Part shown: one piece after another, positions 57,314 through 64,000 of the stretch
Layout of the letters: each line of letters starts with the position of its first letter
Position numbering within the stretch: the first letter of the stretch is position 1
Program-made: the position numbers and the translations under genes
Notes under the pieces: model-generated
What the model saw: only the letters and a program-made list of their open reading frames with translations
Database searches by the model: none
What the model was told of the DNA's origin: nothing
NCBI GenBank assembly: GCA_012729785.1
Contig: JAAYCL010000001.1
Span: forward strand, 62,001-126,000
Reading direction: 5' to 3'
From: Chlamydiota bacterium
GTDB taxonomy: Bacteria > Auribacterota > Tritonobacteria > UBA1439
Length of the DNA stretch: 64,000 nt

Positions 57314-58108
57314 ATGGCTGCACGAACGCCTCGATCGGAGCGGTTCCTGATCGCCGACGCGGGGAACACGACCGTCCATTTCGGGATCTGCACCGCGACG
57401 CGGCTGCTTTGCCGATTCCGCGTCCCCAGCCGGCCGACGGGGGCGCTGGCCGCCGCGAAAGGCGAACTCGCCGCGGGAATCGCGGCGCACGGCCCGCTCG
57501 CCGGGGCGCTCGTCTCCAGCGTGGTCCCGCGCCTGAACGGGACGCTCGCGCGGATCTGCCGGGATGCGGGCGTCGCCGCCGTCTTCCTGACGCACGAGAC
57601 GCCCTCCGGGATACGGCTCGCCTATCCGAGGCCGTGGGAGATCGGCGCGGACCGGATCGCCAACGCCGTCGCGGCGCGGGAACTCCACGGGGCGCCGGCG
57701 ATCGTGGTGGACGTCGGCACCGCCCTCACCTTCGACTGCATCTCCGCGCGGGGGGAGTACCTCGGGGGGATCATCGCGCCCGGCCCGCGTCTTTCCTGCG
57801 CGGCGCTGGCCGGGCACACCGGCCTCCTCCCGCTCGTGGAACCGGCCGCGCCGCCCGGGGTCATCGGCCGCAGCACCGTGCAGGCGATCCGGTCGGGCGT
57901 GGTGCTGGGCACGCGCCTCCTCATCCGCGGACTCGTCAAGGAGCTCCGCCGCCCGCTGGGGGGCCGGCCGGCGCTCATCTTCACCGGCGGCCAGTTCGGC
58001 CTGGTCGCGCGCGGGTGGGCGCACCACGGGCTGGTCGAGCCGTTCCTGACGCTGCACGGGCTTCGGATCATCCGCGCCCGGCTCCCCCGCGGCGACGGCC
58101 CGGGATGA
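57314..58108 (+). CDS. coaX: Type III pantothenate kinase
   Basis: 264 residues. The ASKHA-type phosphate loops are FLIADAGNTTVHFGI at the N terminus and VVDVGTALTFDCISARGEYLGGIIAPG in the middle, with PRPWEIGADRIANAVAA between them. CoaX phosphorylates pantothenate, the first step of CoA synthesis. Length and motifs are standard. The stop overlaps mnmA in ATGA (58105-58108). Confidence 0.95.
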   Translation: MAARTPRSERFLIADAGNTTVHFGICTATRLLCRFRVPSRPTGALAAAKGELAAGIAAHGPLAGALVSSVVPRLNGTLARICRDAGVAAVFLTHETPSGIRLAYPRPWEIGADRIANAVAARELHGAPAIVVDVGTALTFDCISARGEYLGGIIAPGPRLSCAALAGHTGLLPLVEPAAPPGVIGRSTVQAIRSGVVLGTRLLIRGLVKELRRPLGGRPALIFTGGQFGLVARGWAHHGLVEPFLTLHGLRIIRARLPRGDGPG

Positions 58109-59142
58109 AGATCGTCGTCGGCATGTCGGGAGGCGTGGACAGCGCCTGCGCCGCCCTGCTGCTCAAGGAGGCGGGGCACGAGGTCGTCGGCGTCGTTCTC
58201 GACCTGCTCCCCGACGCCCGGGCGGGCGAGGAGGGGATCGGGGCGGCCCGCGCGGCCGCGGAGCGGATCGGGATCCCCCTGGAGACGATCGACGCGCGAA
58301 AACGGTTCCAGGAACGGGTCATCGAGCGCTTCCGGGAGGCGTACGCGTCCGGCCGGACGCCGAACCCGTGCGTCGTCTGCAACGCCGAGGTGAAGTTCGC
58401 CGCGCTCATCCGCCGCGCGGACGAGATCGGCGCGGCGGCGGTCGCCACCGGCCACTACGCGCGCATCGCGCACGGCCCCGCCGGCCCTCTGCTTTTACGG
58501 GGGGTGGACCCCGCCAGGGACCAGTCCTACTTCCTGTCGCGGCTGGCCAGGCCGCTGCTGCGGCGCCTCTGCTTCCCGCTCGGCGGCCTTCTCAAAGACG
58601 AGGTGCGCCGCCTTGCCGCGAAGGGCGGGCTGGACGCCTGTGTCCGCCCGGAGAGCCGGGAGATCTGCTTCGCCGCCGGGGGCGACTACCGCCTCCTCCT
58701 GCCGGCCGGGCGCGGGGAGGGCGACATCCTCGACGCCGCGGGGAGGGTCGTCGGGCGCCACCCGGGCATCGGCCATTTCACCATCGGGCAGAGGGCGGGG
58801 CGCTACCTGCGGTCCGGGGGGCGCCGCTACGTCCTCTCGATCGACCCGGCGCGCAATGCGATCACCGTGGGGGAGGCCGCGGAACTGCTCACGCCGGGCT
58901 TCGCGGCACACCGGCTCAACTGGCTGGCGTTCGACGGTCCGCCGGGCCCGTTCCGCGCCCTCGTGAAGATCCGTTCCGCGCACGCGGGCGCGATGGGGCG
59001 GCTGCGCCCCGGGCCGGGCGGGACCGCCGAGGTTCTGTTCGACGAACCGCAGCCGGCGGTGACCCCCGGGCAGGCGGCCGTCTTCTACGACGGGGAGATC
59101 GTCCTGGGCGGCGGGTGGATAGAGAAAATGGCAACGGAGTAG
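58105..59142 (+). CDS. mnmA: tRNA-specific 2-thiouridylase
   Basis: 345 residues. The PP-loop is VVGMSGGVDSACAALLL; the catalytic cysteine pair is in RTPNPCVVCNAEVKF and SREICFAAGGDYR; ATGHYARI, DQSYFLSRL and HFTIGQRAG follow, with a C-terminal beta-barrel domain. MnmA makes 2-thiouridine at wobble position 34. No gap separates it from coaX. It ends the nadC operon; 153 bases with a promoter follow. Confidence 0.95.
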   Translation: MKIVVGMSGGVDSACAALLLKEAGHEVVGVVLDLLPDARAGEEGIGAARAAAERIGIPLETIDARKRFQERVIERFREAYASGRTPNPCVVCNAEVKFAALIRRADEIGAAAVATGHYARIAHGPAGPLLLRGVDPARDQSYFLSRLARPLLRRLCFPLGGLLKDEVRRLAAKGGLDACVRPESREICFAAGGDYRLLLPAGRGEGDILDAAGRVVGRHPGIGHFTIGQRAGRYLRSGGRRYVLSIDPARNAITVGEAAELLTPGFAAHRLNWLAFDGPPGPFRALVKIRSAHAGAMGRLRPGPGGTAEVLFDEPQPAVTPGQAAVFYDGEIVLGGGWIEKMATE

Positions 59143-59254
59143 ACGGCGCCCCGCGGAGCTTCCACAGGACCGGAAAGAGACGAAGGGAAGATCGTTCCGC
59201 GGATCGCGGGGATAACGGCGCGCGCCGTCCGCACGACCGGCAGGCGCCGCCCGA

Positions 59255-59283
59255 TTGACGCCGCGGCGGCCCTGTGACATACT
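59255..59283 (+). promoter_or_regulatory. Sigma70-type promoter for trkH
   Basis: TTGACG, 17-base spacer, CATACT; the start codon lies 12 bases after the -10, so the leader is only about six bases and lacks a ribosome binding site. Confidence 0.65.
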
Positions 59284-59295
59284 GAACCCCATCCC

Positions 59296-60714
59296 ATGAG
59301 AATACGATTGGCCTCCTCCGCGCCCCTCGACGCGCCGCGGCCGAGGACGCGGAAGAACGTCAACCCCTCGCGGATCATCGTCTCCACCTTCGCCCTCGCC
59401 ATCCTTCTCGGGACGGCGCTGCTCTCCCTGCCCGCGGCCGCGGCCGGCGGCGCGGCGCTCTCCTGGCTCGACGCCCTGTTCCTCGCCACCTCGGCGGTCT
59501 GCGTGACCGGCATGAGCCTGTTCGACATCGGCGAAACCCTGTCCCCGTTCGGCACCTGCGTGGTGCTGGCCCTGGTGCAGATCGGCGGCCTCGGGATCAT
59601 GACCCTCTCCTGTTCCTTCCTCCTGCTCCTCGGAAGGCGGCTCTGTTTCCGGGACCAGCTCGTCGTCAAGGAGAGTTTCGACCGGTGCAGGATCTCCAGC
59701 CTGCGCGGCCTGATCACGAGCATCGTCCTGACCACGCTGGCGTTCGAGTGCGCGGGGGCGCTCGTCCTCGGCGCGCATTTCAGGCGCGCCTACGACTATG
59801 CCCCGCTCCGGGCGATCTCCCACGGCGTCTTCCACAGCGTCTCGGCGTTCTGCAACGCGGGCTTCACCCTCTACCCGACCAGTCTCGAGCGGTTCAATTG
59901 CGACTGGGTGGTGCTGGCAACCTGCGGAACGCTCCTGGTCGCGGGCGGCCTCGGCTTCGTCGTGATCCACAACCTGTCCGGCTACCGTTTCTGGAGGAGG
60001 GGCCATGCCGCGCGCGGCGTCCTGAGCATGCAGACGCGGACGGTCCTCGCGACGACCGGCGCGCTCGCCGCCCTGATGGCCGCGTGCGTGCTGGGCCTGG
60101 AATGGAACTCCGCCCTCGGGGGGTTTTCCGTGCCGGGCAAGCTCCTCAACGCCCTCTTCCACGCCGTGACACCCCGCAGCGCCGGCTTCCACACCGTCTC
60201 GATGGAGGCGATGGGATCGCCGACGCTCTTCGTCACGATCATCATGATGTTCATCGGCGCGTCGCCCGGCTCCACCGGGGGAGGGATCAAGACCTGCACG
60301 CTCGCGGTGCTGATCGCCGCCTCGATCGCGATACTGCGCGGGAGGGAGGAGGTGCGCCTGATGAAACGCTCGGTGGAGCCCCGGGCCGTCTCGGAGGCGA
60401 TCTGCGTGACCTTCTTCGCCGCCCTTCTCGTGATCCTGGTCTGCACCCTCCTGCTGATCACCGAGCGCGGCCTCGCCACGGACAGCCCCGAGAAGGGGCA
60501 CCTGCTCTGCCTCCTCTTCGAGACGGTCTCGGCGTTCGGCATGGCCGGCCTCTCGACCGGGATCACCCCGGCGCTCACCGCGTGGGGGAGGATCCTGCTC
60601 GTCCTGACGATGTTCGCGGGGAGGGTGGGGCCGCTCACGCTCGCCCTGATCATCATGCGCCGCGAGCGCCCCCCGGTGATCCACTACCCCGAGGAGAGCA
60701 TCATGATCGGCTAG
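59296..60714 (+). CDS. trkH: TrkH/KtrB-family potassium uptake protein
   Basis: 472 residues with four pore repeats. Selectivity-filter segments are TSAVCVTGMSLFD, HSVSAFCNAGFTLYP, VTPRSAGFHTVSM and ETVSAFGMAGLSTGITP. This is the KtrB/TrkH branch of K+ transporters, with the regulatory partner TrkA/KtrA encoded next. ATG 59296 is reached by a very short leader. Together they form one K+ uptake system. Confidence 0.94.
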   Translation: MRIRLASSAPLDAPRPRTRKNVNPSRIIVSTFALAILLGTALLSLPAAAAGGAALSWLDALFLATSAVCVTGMSLFDIGETLSPFGTCVVLALVQIGGLGIMTLSCSFLLLLGRRLCFRDQLVVKESFDRCRISSLRGLITSIVLTTLAFECAGALVLGAHFRRAYDYAPLRAISHGVFHSVSAFCNAGFTLYPTSLERFNCDWVVLATCGTLLVAGGLGFVVIHNLSGYRFWRRGHAARGVLSMQTRTVLATTGALAALMAACVLGLEWNSALGGFSVPGKLLNALFHAVTPRSAGFHTVSMEAMGSPTLFVTIIMMFIGASPGSTGGGIKTCTLAVLIAASIAILRGREEVRLMKRSVEPRAVSEAICVTFFAALLVILVCTLLLITERGLATDSPEKGHLLCLLFETVSAFGMAGLSTGITPALTAWGRILLVLTMFAGRVGPLTLALIIMRRERPPVIHYPEESIMIG

Positions 60715-60734
60715 TGGCAAACCGGCGCCCGCGA

Positions 60735-60743
60735 TGGTATACT
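60735..60743 (+). promoter_or_regulatory. Extended -10 (TGG-TATACT) for trkA
   Basis: TATACT with TGG upstream lies 36 bases before the GTG at 60779; the -35 region TGGCAA is poor. trkA can thus be read separately from trkH. Confidence 0.55.
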
Positions 60744-60778
60744 TTTCCCCGTGCGGCGGGTCTCCGCGGGGCGGGCCA

Positions 60779-61462
60779 GTGAAACAGTTTGCGGTCATCG
60801 GGGCGGGGCGTTTCGGGGCGAGCGTGGCGAAGACCCTCAGCGAACAGGGGTGCGACGTCATCCTCATCGACAACAACGCGGAGCGGTTGCGCGCCCTCGA
60901 CGATCTGGTCACCCAGGCGATCGAGCTCGACGCGACCGACGAGAAGGCGCTCGCCGCCGCGGGGATCGCCGAGGTCGACGCCGTCGTCCTCGCGCTCGGC
61001 CGGAGGATGGAGGAGAGCATCCTCATCACGATGCTGCTGAAGGAGATGGGGATCAAGCAGGTCATCGTCAAGGCGACGAGCGAGGCGCACTACAAGATCC
61101 TCACCCGGATCGGCGCGGACCGGATCGTATTCCCGGAACGGGAGATGGGGGTCAAGGTCGCCAACAGCCTCATCAACCCGACGATCCTGGACTATATCGA
61201 GGTCGCCCCGGGCTACAACATCATCGAGACCAGGCCGCCCGAGGATATCGTCGGAAAATCGCTCGAGGAGTCCAAGGCGCGCTCGCGCTACGGCGTGGAT
61301 ATCATCGCCCTGAAGCGGATGAAGCCCGTCCTCGACGCCGCCGGGGACAGCCGCCTCGAGGAGGAGGTGACCATCGTTCCGCACGCGCACGAGGTCATCA
61401 ACGAGAACGACACGATCATCGTGATAGGCAGGGAGGACCTGCTCGCGGAGTTCAGGCGCTGA
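60779..61462 (+). CDS. trkA: TrkA/KtrA-type potassium channel regulator
   Basis: 227 residues. The RCK-N Rossmann domain begins FAVIGAGRFGASVAKTLSEQGCDVILID with an acidic residue for NAD binding, and the RCK-C domain (about 140-227) contains NDTIIVIGREDLLAEF. It gates TrkH by binding nucleotide. The GTG at 60779 begins the family N terminus; an ATG at 60734 overlaps the promoter and was not used. Confidence 0.93.
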   Translation: MKQFAVIGAGRFGASVAKTLSEQGCDVILIDNNAERLRALDDLVTQAIELDATDEKALAAAGIAEVDAVVLALGRRMEESILITMLLKEMGIKQVIVKATSEAHYKILTRIGADRIVFPEREMGVKVANSLINPTILDYIEVAPGYNIIETRPPEDIVGKSLEESKARSRYGVDIIALKRMKPVLDAAGDSRLEEEVTIVPHAHEVINENDTIIVIGREDLLAEFRR

Positions 61463-61481
61463 GGGCGCCGGGGAGAGGGGA

Positions 61482-61787
61482 ATGGCGGCGGGGAAGAACA
61501 AGGCGCAGTTCTCCGCGAAGATGAGCAGGGCATCGAAGGAGCCCGCCGCGCTGCTCGCGCTGGGGAAAAGCGCCTTCCTGTCGGAGTGCTACGCGGAGGC
61601 GGTCGAGGCGTACACCCGGTGCATCGCGCTCGACCCGCGCAACGCCGCCGCCTACTACAACCTCGGGGTCGCCTGGCAGGCGTTGGGGAAGCCCCGCGAG
61701 GCCAATCGGGCGTTCGTGAAGGCGCTCGAGATCGATCCGAAGCACAAGGCAGCGCAGCACGCCTTGAATCTCCTTGCCGCCTACTGA
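61482..61787 (+). CDS. Small TPR protein
   Basis: 101 residues with two TPR units (LGKSAFLSECYAEAVEAYTRCIALDP and AAYYNLGVAWQALGKPREANRAFVKALEIDP). No signal or catalytic motif. TPRs bind other proteins; partner unknown. The start is 19 bases after trkA. Confidence 0.8.
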   Translation: MAAGKNKAQFSAKMSRASKEPAALLALGKSAFLSECYAEAVEAYTRCIALDPRNAAAYYNLGVAWQALGKPREANRAFVKALEIDPKHKAAQHALNLLAAY

Positions 61788-61882
61788 TGCGACGGCACGC
61801 GCGCCCGCGCCGCTCACAGGGAGGGGCACCCCGTGGAAGCGGTCGTCGTCACCCCCCCACGCGCACCACAAGGAGGAGTCCC

Positions 61883-62098
61883 ATGAAGAGGATCCTGTCG
61901 GCCGCGGCGGTCGTCCTGCTCTGCGTTGCGGGCGTTTGCCTGGCCCAGACCGCGCACAAGGAGTCGGAGATGGAGAAACGGATCGCCGGGATCTCCGCCG
62001 CGCTGGAGACGATCGCGGCCAACCAGGCGAAGCTCGACAAGATCCTCTCCAACCAGGATACGATCATCCAGATGCTGAAGATCCAGCGCTGGCGTTGA
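61883..62098 (+). CDS. Small exported coiled-coil protein
   Basis: 71 residues. A signal peptide (KRILSAAAVVLLCVAGVCLAQ) is followed by about 45 residues of heptad-like sequence (MEKRIAGISAALETIAANQAKLDKIL). AAGGAGGAG lies before the ATG. The signal ends VCLAQT, so both signal peptidase I and lipoprotein processing at the cysteine are conceivable. Function unknown. Confidence 0.65.
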   Translation: MKRILSAAAVVLLCVAGVCLAQTAHKESEMEKRIAGISAALETIAANQAKLDKILSNQDTIIQMLKIQRWR

Positions 62099-62107
62099 GC
62101 GTTCGGC

Positions 62108-62893
62108 ATGCCCCCCTATCGCCGGTACGATCTGCGGCTCGACCTCGGGTTCCCGTTCAACGACGGGGTGCGGCGGATTTTGCTGGCGACCGGCGCCTGC
62201 TTCCTCCTCCAGAACCTCGTCGGGCCCCGGTTCGACCGCCTCTTCGGCCTCGTCGCCGGCGGGGCGGTCGGGCGGCTGATGCCGTGGCAGTTCGTGACCT
62301 ACCTGTTCCTCCACGCCGGCGTCCTGCACCTCGTCTTCAACATGTTCGTCCTCTGGACGTTCGGGCGCGACGTCGAGGCGGCGCTGGGCACGAGACGCTT
62401 CGTCGCCTTCTACCTCCTCTGCGGGGCGGGCGCGGGCCTGTGCGCCTACGCGTTCTACCCGCCCCCCGCGGTCATCCTGGGCGCCTCCGGGGCCGTCTTC
62501 GGGGTGATGACGGCGTTCGCGATGCTCTACCCCGACCGGGTGCTCACGCTCCTCGTCTTCTTCGTGATCCCGGTCCAGATGAAGGCCCGGCAACTGGTCC
62601 TTCTCTTCGCGGGGATAGAGCTGCTCTTCGTGGTGGCGAACCCGTACGGGGGGGTCATCGCCCACTTCGCCCATCTCGGCGGGGCGCTGTGCGGCTACCT
62701 CGCGATGCGCTGGTACGGCCTGGGGGAGTGGCGCATTCTCGGGGGGCGGCGACGGGGGGGATTCCAGGCGCGCGTCAGCGGGGAGGGGGAGGAGCCGGAC
62801 GTGGACGAGGTGCTGGACAAGATCGCGCGGCACGGCATCGGCGCGCTCACCGAGAAAGAGCGCGAACTGCTGCGCCGCGCCTCGCGCCGCTGA
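62108..62893 (+). CDS. Rhomboid-family intramembrane serine protease
   Basis: 261 residues. Six hydrophobic segments; the catalytic serine S127 is in LGASGAVFGVMTAF and the His H189 in HFAHLGGALCGYL. An early WQFVTYLFLHAGVLHLVFNMFVLW is the L1/TM2 signature. A C-terminal soluble tail (about 215-261, Glu/Arg-rich) resembles the linker found after the rhomboid core in many bacterial members. It cleaves single-pass membrane proteins; substrate unknown. Ten bases separate it from the small exported protein. Confidence 0.9.
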   Translation: MPPYRRYDLRLDLGFPFNDGVRRILLATGACFLLQNLVGPRFDRLFGLVAGGAVGRLMPWQFVTYLFLHAGVLHLVFNMFVLWTFGRDVEAALGTRRFVAFYLLCGAGAGLCAYAFYPPPAVILGASGAVFGVMTAFAMLYPDRVLTLLVFFVIPVQMKARQLVLLFAGIELLFVVANPYGGVIAHFAHLGGALCGYLAMRWYGLGEWRILGGRRRGGFQARVSGEGEEPDVDEVLDKIARHGIGALTEKERELLRRASRR

Positions 62894-62989
62894 GCGGGCG
62901 CGGCGCGCCATGCGGGCGCCGAAACAAACGGACAGGCGGGGCGGGTCTCGCGGCCCCGGGGGGCGGACAGGGCGCGGGGAGGCACGCAG

Positions 62990-63607
62990 ATGCTCGAGGG
63001 GATCCACTGGCTGGGACACGCGGGTTTCAGGATCGACGGGGAGAAGGTCGTCTACATCGACCCGTACCGGATCTCGGGGGGGCCCCCCGCCGACCTGATC
63101 CTCATCACGCACGCGCACTACGACCACTGCTCCGCGATCGCCGTCGAGCGGATCCGCGGGGACAAGACGGTCATCGTGACGAACGCCGCGTGCGCGCGCA
63201 GGTTCCGGGGCGACGTGCGCGTCGTCGCGCCGGGCCGGTCGATCTCCGTGGAGGGGGTCGGGATCGAGGCGGTGGCGGCCTACAACGTCGGCAAGCCGTT
63301 CCACCCGAAGGCGGACGGAGGGCTCGGCTTCGTCGTCTCGACCGGGGGGCGCAGGATCTACCACGCGGGCGATACCGATCTGATCCCCGAGATGGCGATG
63401 GTGCGGGCCGACGTCGCCCTTCTCCCCGTGAGCGGAATCTACCTGATGACGGCCGAGGAGGCCGCGGAGGCGGCGCGGCGGATCAGGCCCGCGGCGGCGG
63501 TCCCGATGCACTACGGGAGCATCGTCGGCTCGTCGTCGGACGCCGCGCGATTCATGGAGCTGGCGGAAGTCAGGGTCGAGATCCTCGAACGGGAGGGGAG
63601 GGGCTGA
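62990..63607 (+). CDS. Metallo-beta-lactamase-fold hydrolase, UlaG/YtkL-like
   Basis: 205 residues. WLGHAGFRIDGEKVVYIDPY is the family start; THAHYDHCSAIAVE provides the H-x-H-x-D-H site, YHAGDTDLIPEM and AAAVPMHYGSI the remaining metal ligands. The UlaG-like group includes L-ascorbate-6-phosphate lactonase and many uncharacterised enzymes. No signal peptide. Substrate unknown. Confidence 0.85.
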   Translation: MLEGIHWLGHAGFRIDGEKVVYIDPYRISGGPPADLILITHAHYDHCSAIAVERIRGDKTVIVTNAACARRFRGDVRVVAPGRSISVEGVGIEAVAAYNVGKPFHPKADGGLGFVVSTGGRRIYHAGDTDLIPEMAMVRADVALLPVSGIYLMTAEEAAEAARRIRPAAAVPMHYGSIVGSSSDAARFMELAEVRVEILEREGRG

Positions 63608-63610
63608 ACG

Positions 63611-64000
63611 GTGCGCGCGAAGCTCATCTATAACCCCGCCTCCCGCGGCGCGGTCGGCCCCTGGCGCCAGCGGAGGATCGAACGGGCGCTCCTCGCCGGC
63701 GGCATCGAGACGGAGGTCTGCACCGCGGTCCGGCCGGGCGACGCCCGCCAGTACGCCGTCTCGGCCCGGGACGGTTCCTGCGGGATGGTGATCTGCGCGG
63801 GCGGGGACGGGACGATCAACGAGGTCATCAACGGCATCGCCGGATCGAACCTCCTGCTGGGGATACTCCCGATGGGGACGGGCAACGTGCTGGCCTGGGA
63901 GCTCGGCATCCCGCTCGACCCGCTCGGCGCCTGCGCGGTCGTGACCGGCGGGATGGAACGCACGATCGACCTCGGGCGCTCGTCCGGCGGGCACTACTTC
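63611..64000 (+). CDS. Diacylglycerol kinase-family protein (3' end outside window)
   Basis: The first 130 residues, from GTG 63611. AKLIYNPASRGAVGPWRQRRIERAL and CAGGDGTINEVINGI (ATP/Mg loop) with MGTGNVLAWELGIPLD are the DAGK catalytic-domain (YegS/DgkB-like) signature, phosphorylating diacylglycerol or sphingosine-like lipids. The gene is cut by the window end. It is three bases after the UlaG-like gene, so the two are probably co-transcribed. Confidence 0.85.
   Translation, partial: MRAKLIYNPASRGAVGPWRQRRIERALLAGGIETEVCTAVRPGDARQYAVSARDGSCGMVICAGGDGTINEVINGIAGSNLLLGILPMGTGNVLAWELGIPLDPLGACAVVTGGMERTIDLGRSSGGHYF

Noticed and set aside
60734-60778. ATG at 60734 as trkA start
   Set aside because: It overlaps the -10 box, and the added residues do not belong to the RCK-N domain.

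Overview
This is a GC-rich, gene-dense bacterial chromosome segment with about 51 protein genes, one tRNA and very short intergenic gaps; no stretch of 300 bases lacks a gene. The cell plan looks Gram-negative: it has an HtrB/LpxL-type acyltransferase, a GT9 (heptosyltransferase-family) enzyme, SecDF/YajC, MurJ and a large secreted-looking repeat protein. The mix of IPT/TIG, beta-helix and Thr-Pro linker modules with a hom-apgM-lysC-cimA-valS block suggests an uncultured lineage near the PVC/Omnitrophota/Aureabacteria part of the tree. That placement is inference with low confidence; no marker phylogeny was possible.

Layout. 1-6678: 3' part of a giant adhesin-like protein built as a tandem duplication. 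6847-9732: glycolipid/envelope cassette (GT28 glycosyltransferase, acyltransferase, GT2). 9830-13523: protein repair methyltransferase, YqaA/DedA membrane protein, tRNA-Pro, MgtC, a CDF-like transporter and a thiol peroxidase fused to a pterin dehydratase. 13523-14680: REP-associated (RAYT) transposase element with inverted ends and a duplicated right end. 14681-20566: MurJ, glycosyltransferase, phosphoesterase, VanZ-like protein, LigA. 20657-23098 (minus strand): YfhO-family membrane protein. 23264-26284: EF-G-like GTPase lacking the P-loop lysine, and a radical SAM protein. 26325-36378: yebC-ruvCAB-queA-MBL-tgt-yajC-HD-secDF. 36431-40533: GT9, a second VanZ-like protein, an exported protein of four tandem repeats, a mini zinc ribbon. 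40660-44873: two-domain NDK-like protein, aspartate-type aminotransferase, isocitrate dehydrogenase, MntP. 44979-53061: amino-acid operon hom-apgM-lysC-cimA-valS. 53141-59142: hydrolase, minus-strand amidohydrolase, nadC-birA-coaX-mnmA. 59296-64000: TrkH/TrkA K+ uptake, TPR protein, small exported protein, rhomboid, MBL hydrolase, and a diacylglycerol-kinase-family gene cut by the window end.

How genes work together. The ruv block makes the Holliday-junction machine, and queA/tgt make queuosine-tRNA next to the Sec export accessory genes. hom, lysC and cimA feed threonine/methionine/lysine and isoleucine synthesis, with valS at the end. nadC, birA and coaX serve NAD, biotin and CoA supply.

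Regulatory signals are unusually readable. Several promoters are sigma70-like with 17-base spacers (23175, 38317, 44911, 59255), and many -10 boxes carry an upstream TGN (extended -10). Two genes (17422 and 23098) start 6 bases after the -10, as leaderless mRNAs do. Four families of short repeats sit in gaps: the RAYT ends, a 38-base palindromic repeat in two copies, and inverted repeats before ruvB and secDF. No CRISPR array, rRNA or prophage was seen. The least familiar gene is the four-repeat exported protein at 38372-40312; the most unusual fusions and degenerations are the Tpx-pterin dehydratase, the K-less EF-G-like protein and the NDK-like double-domain protein.
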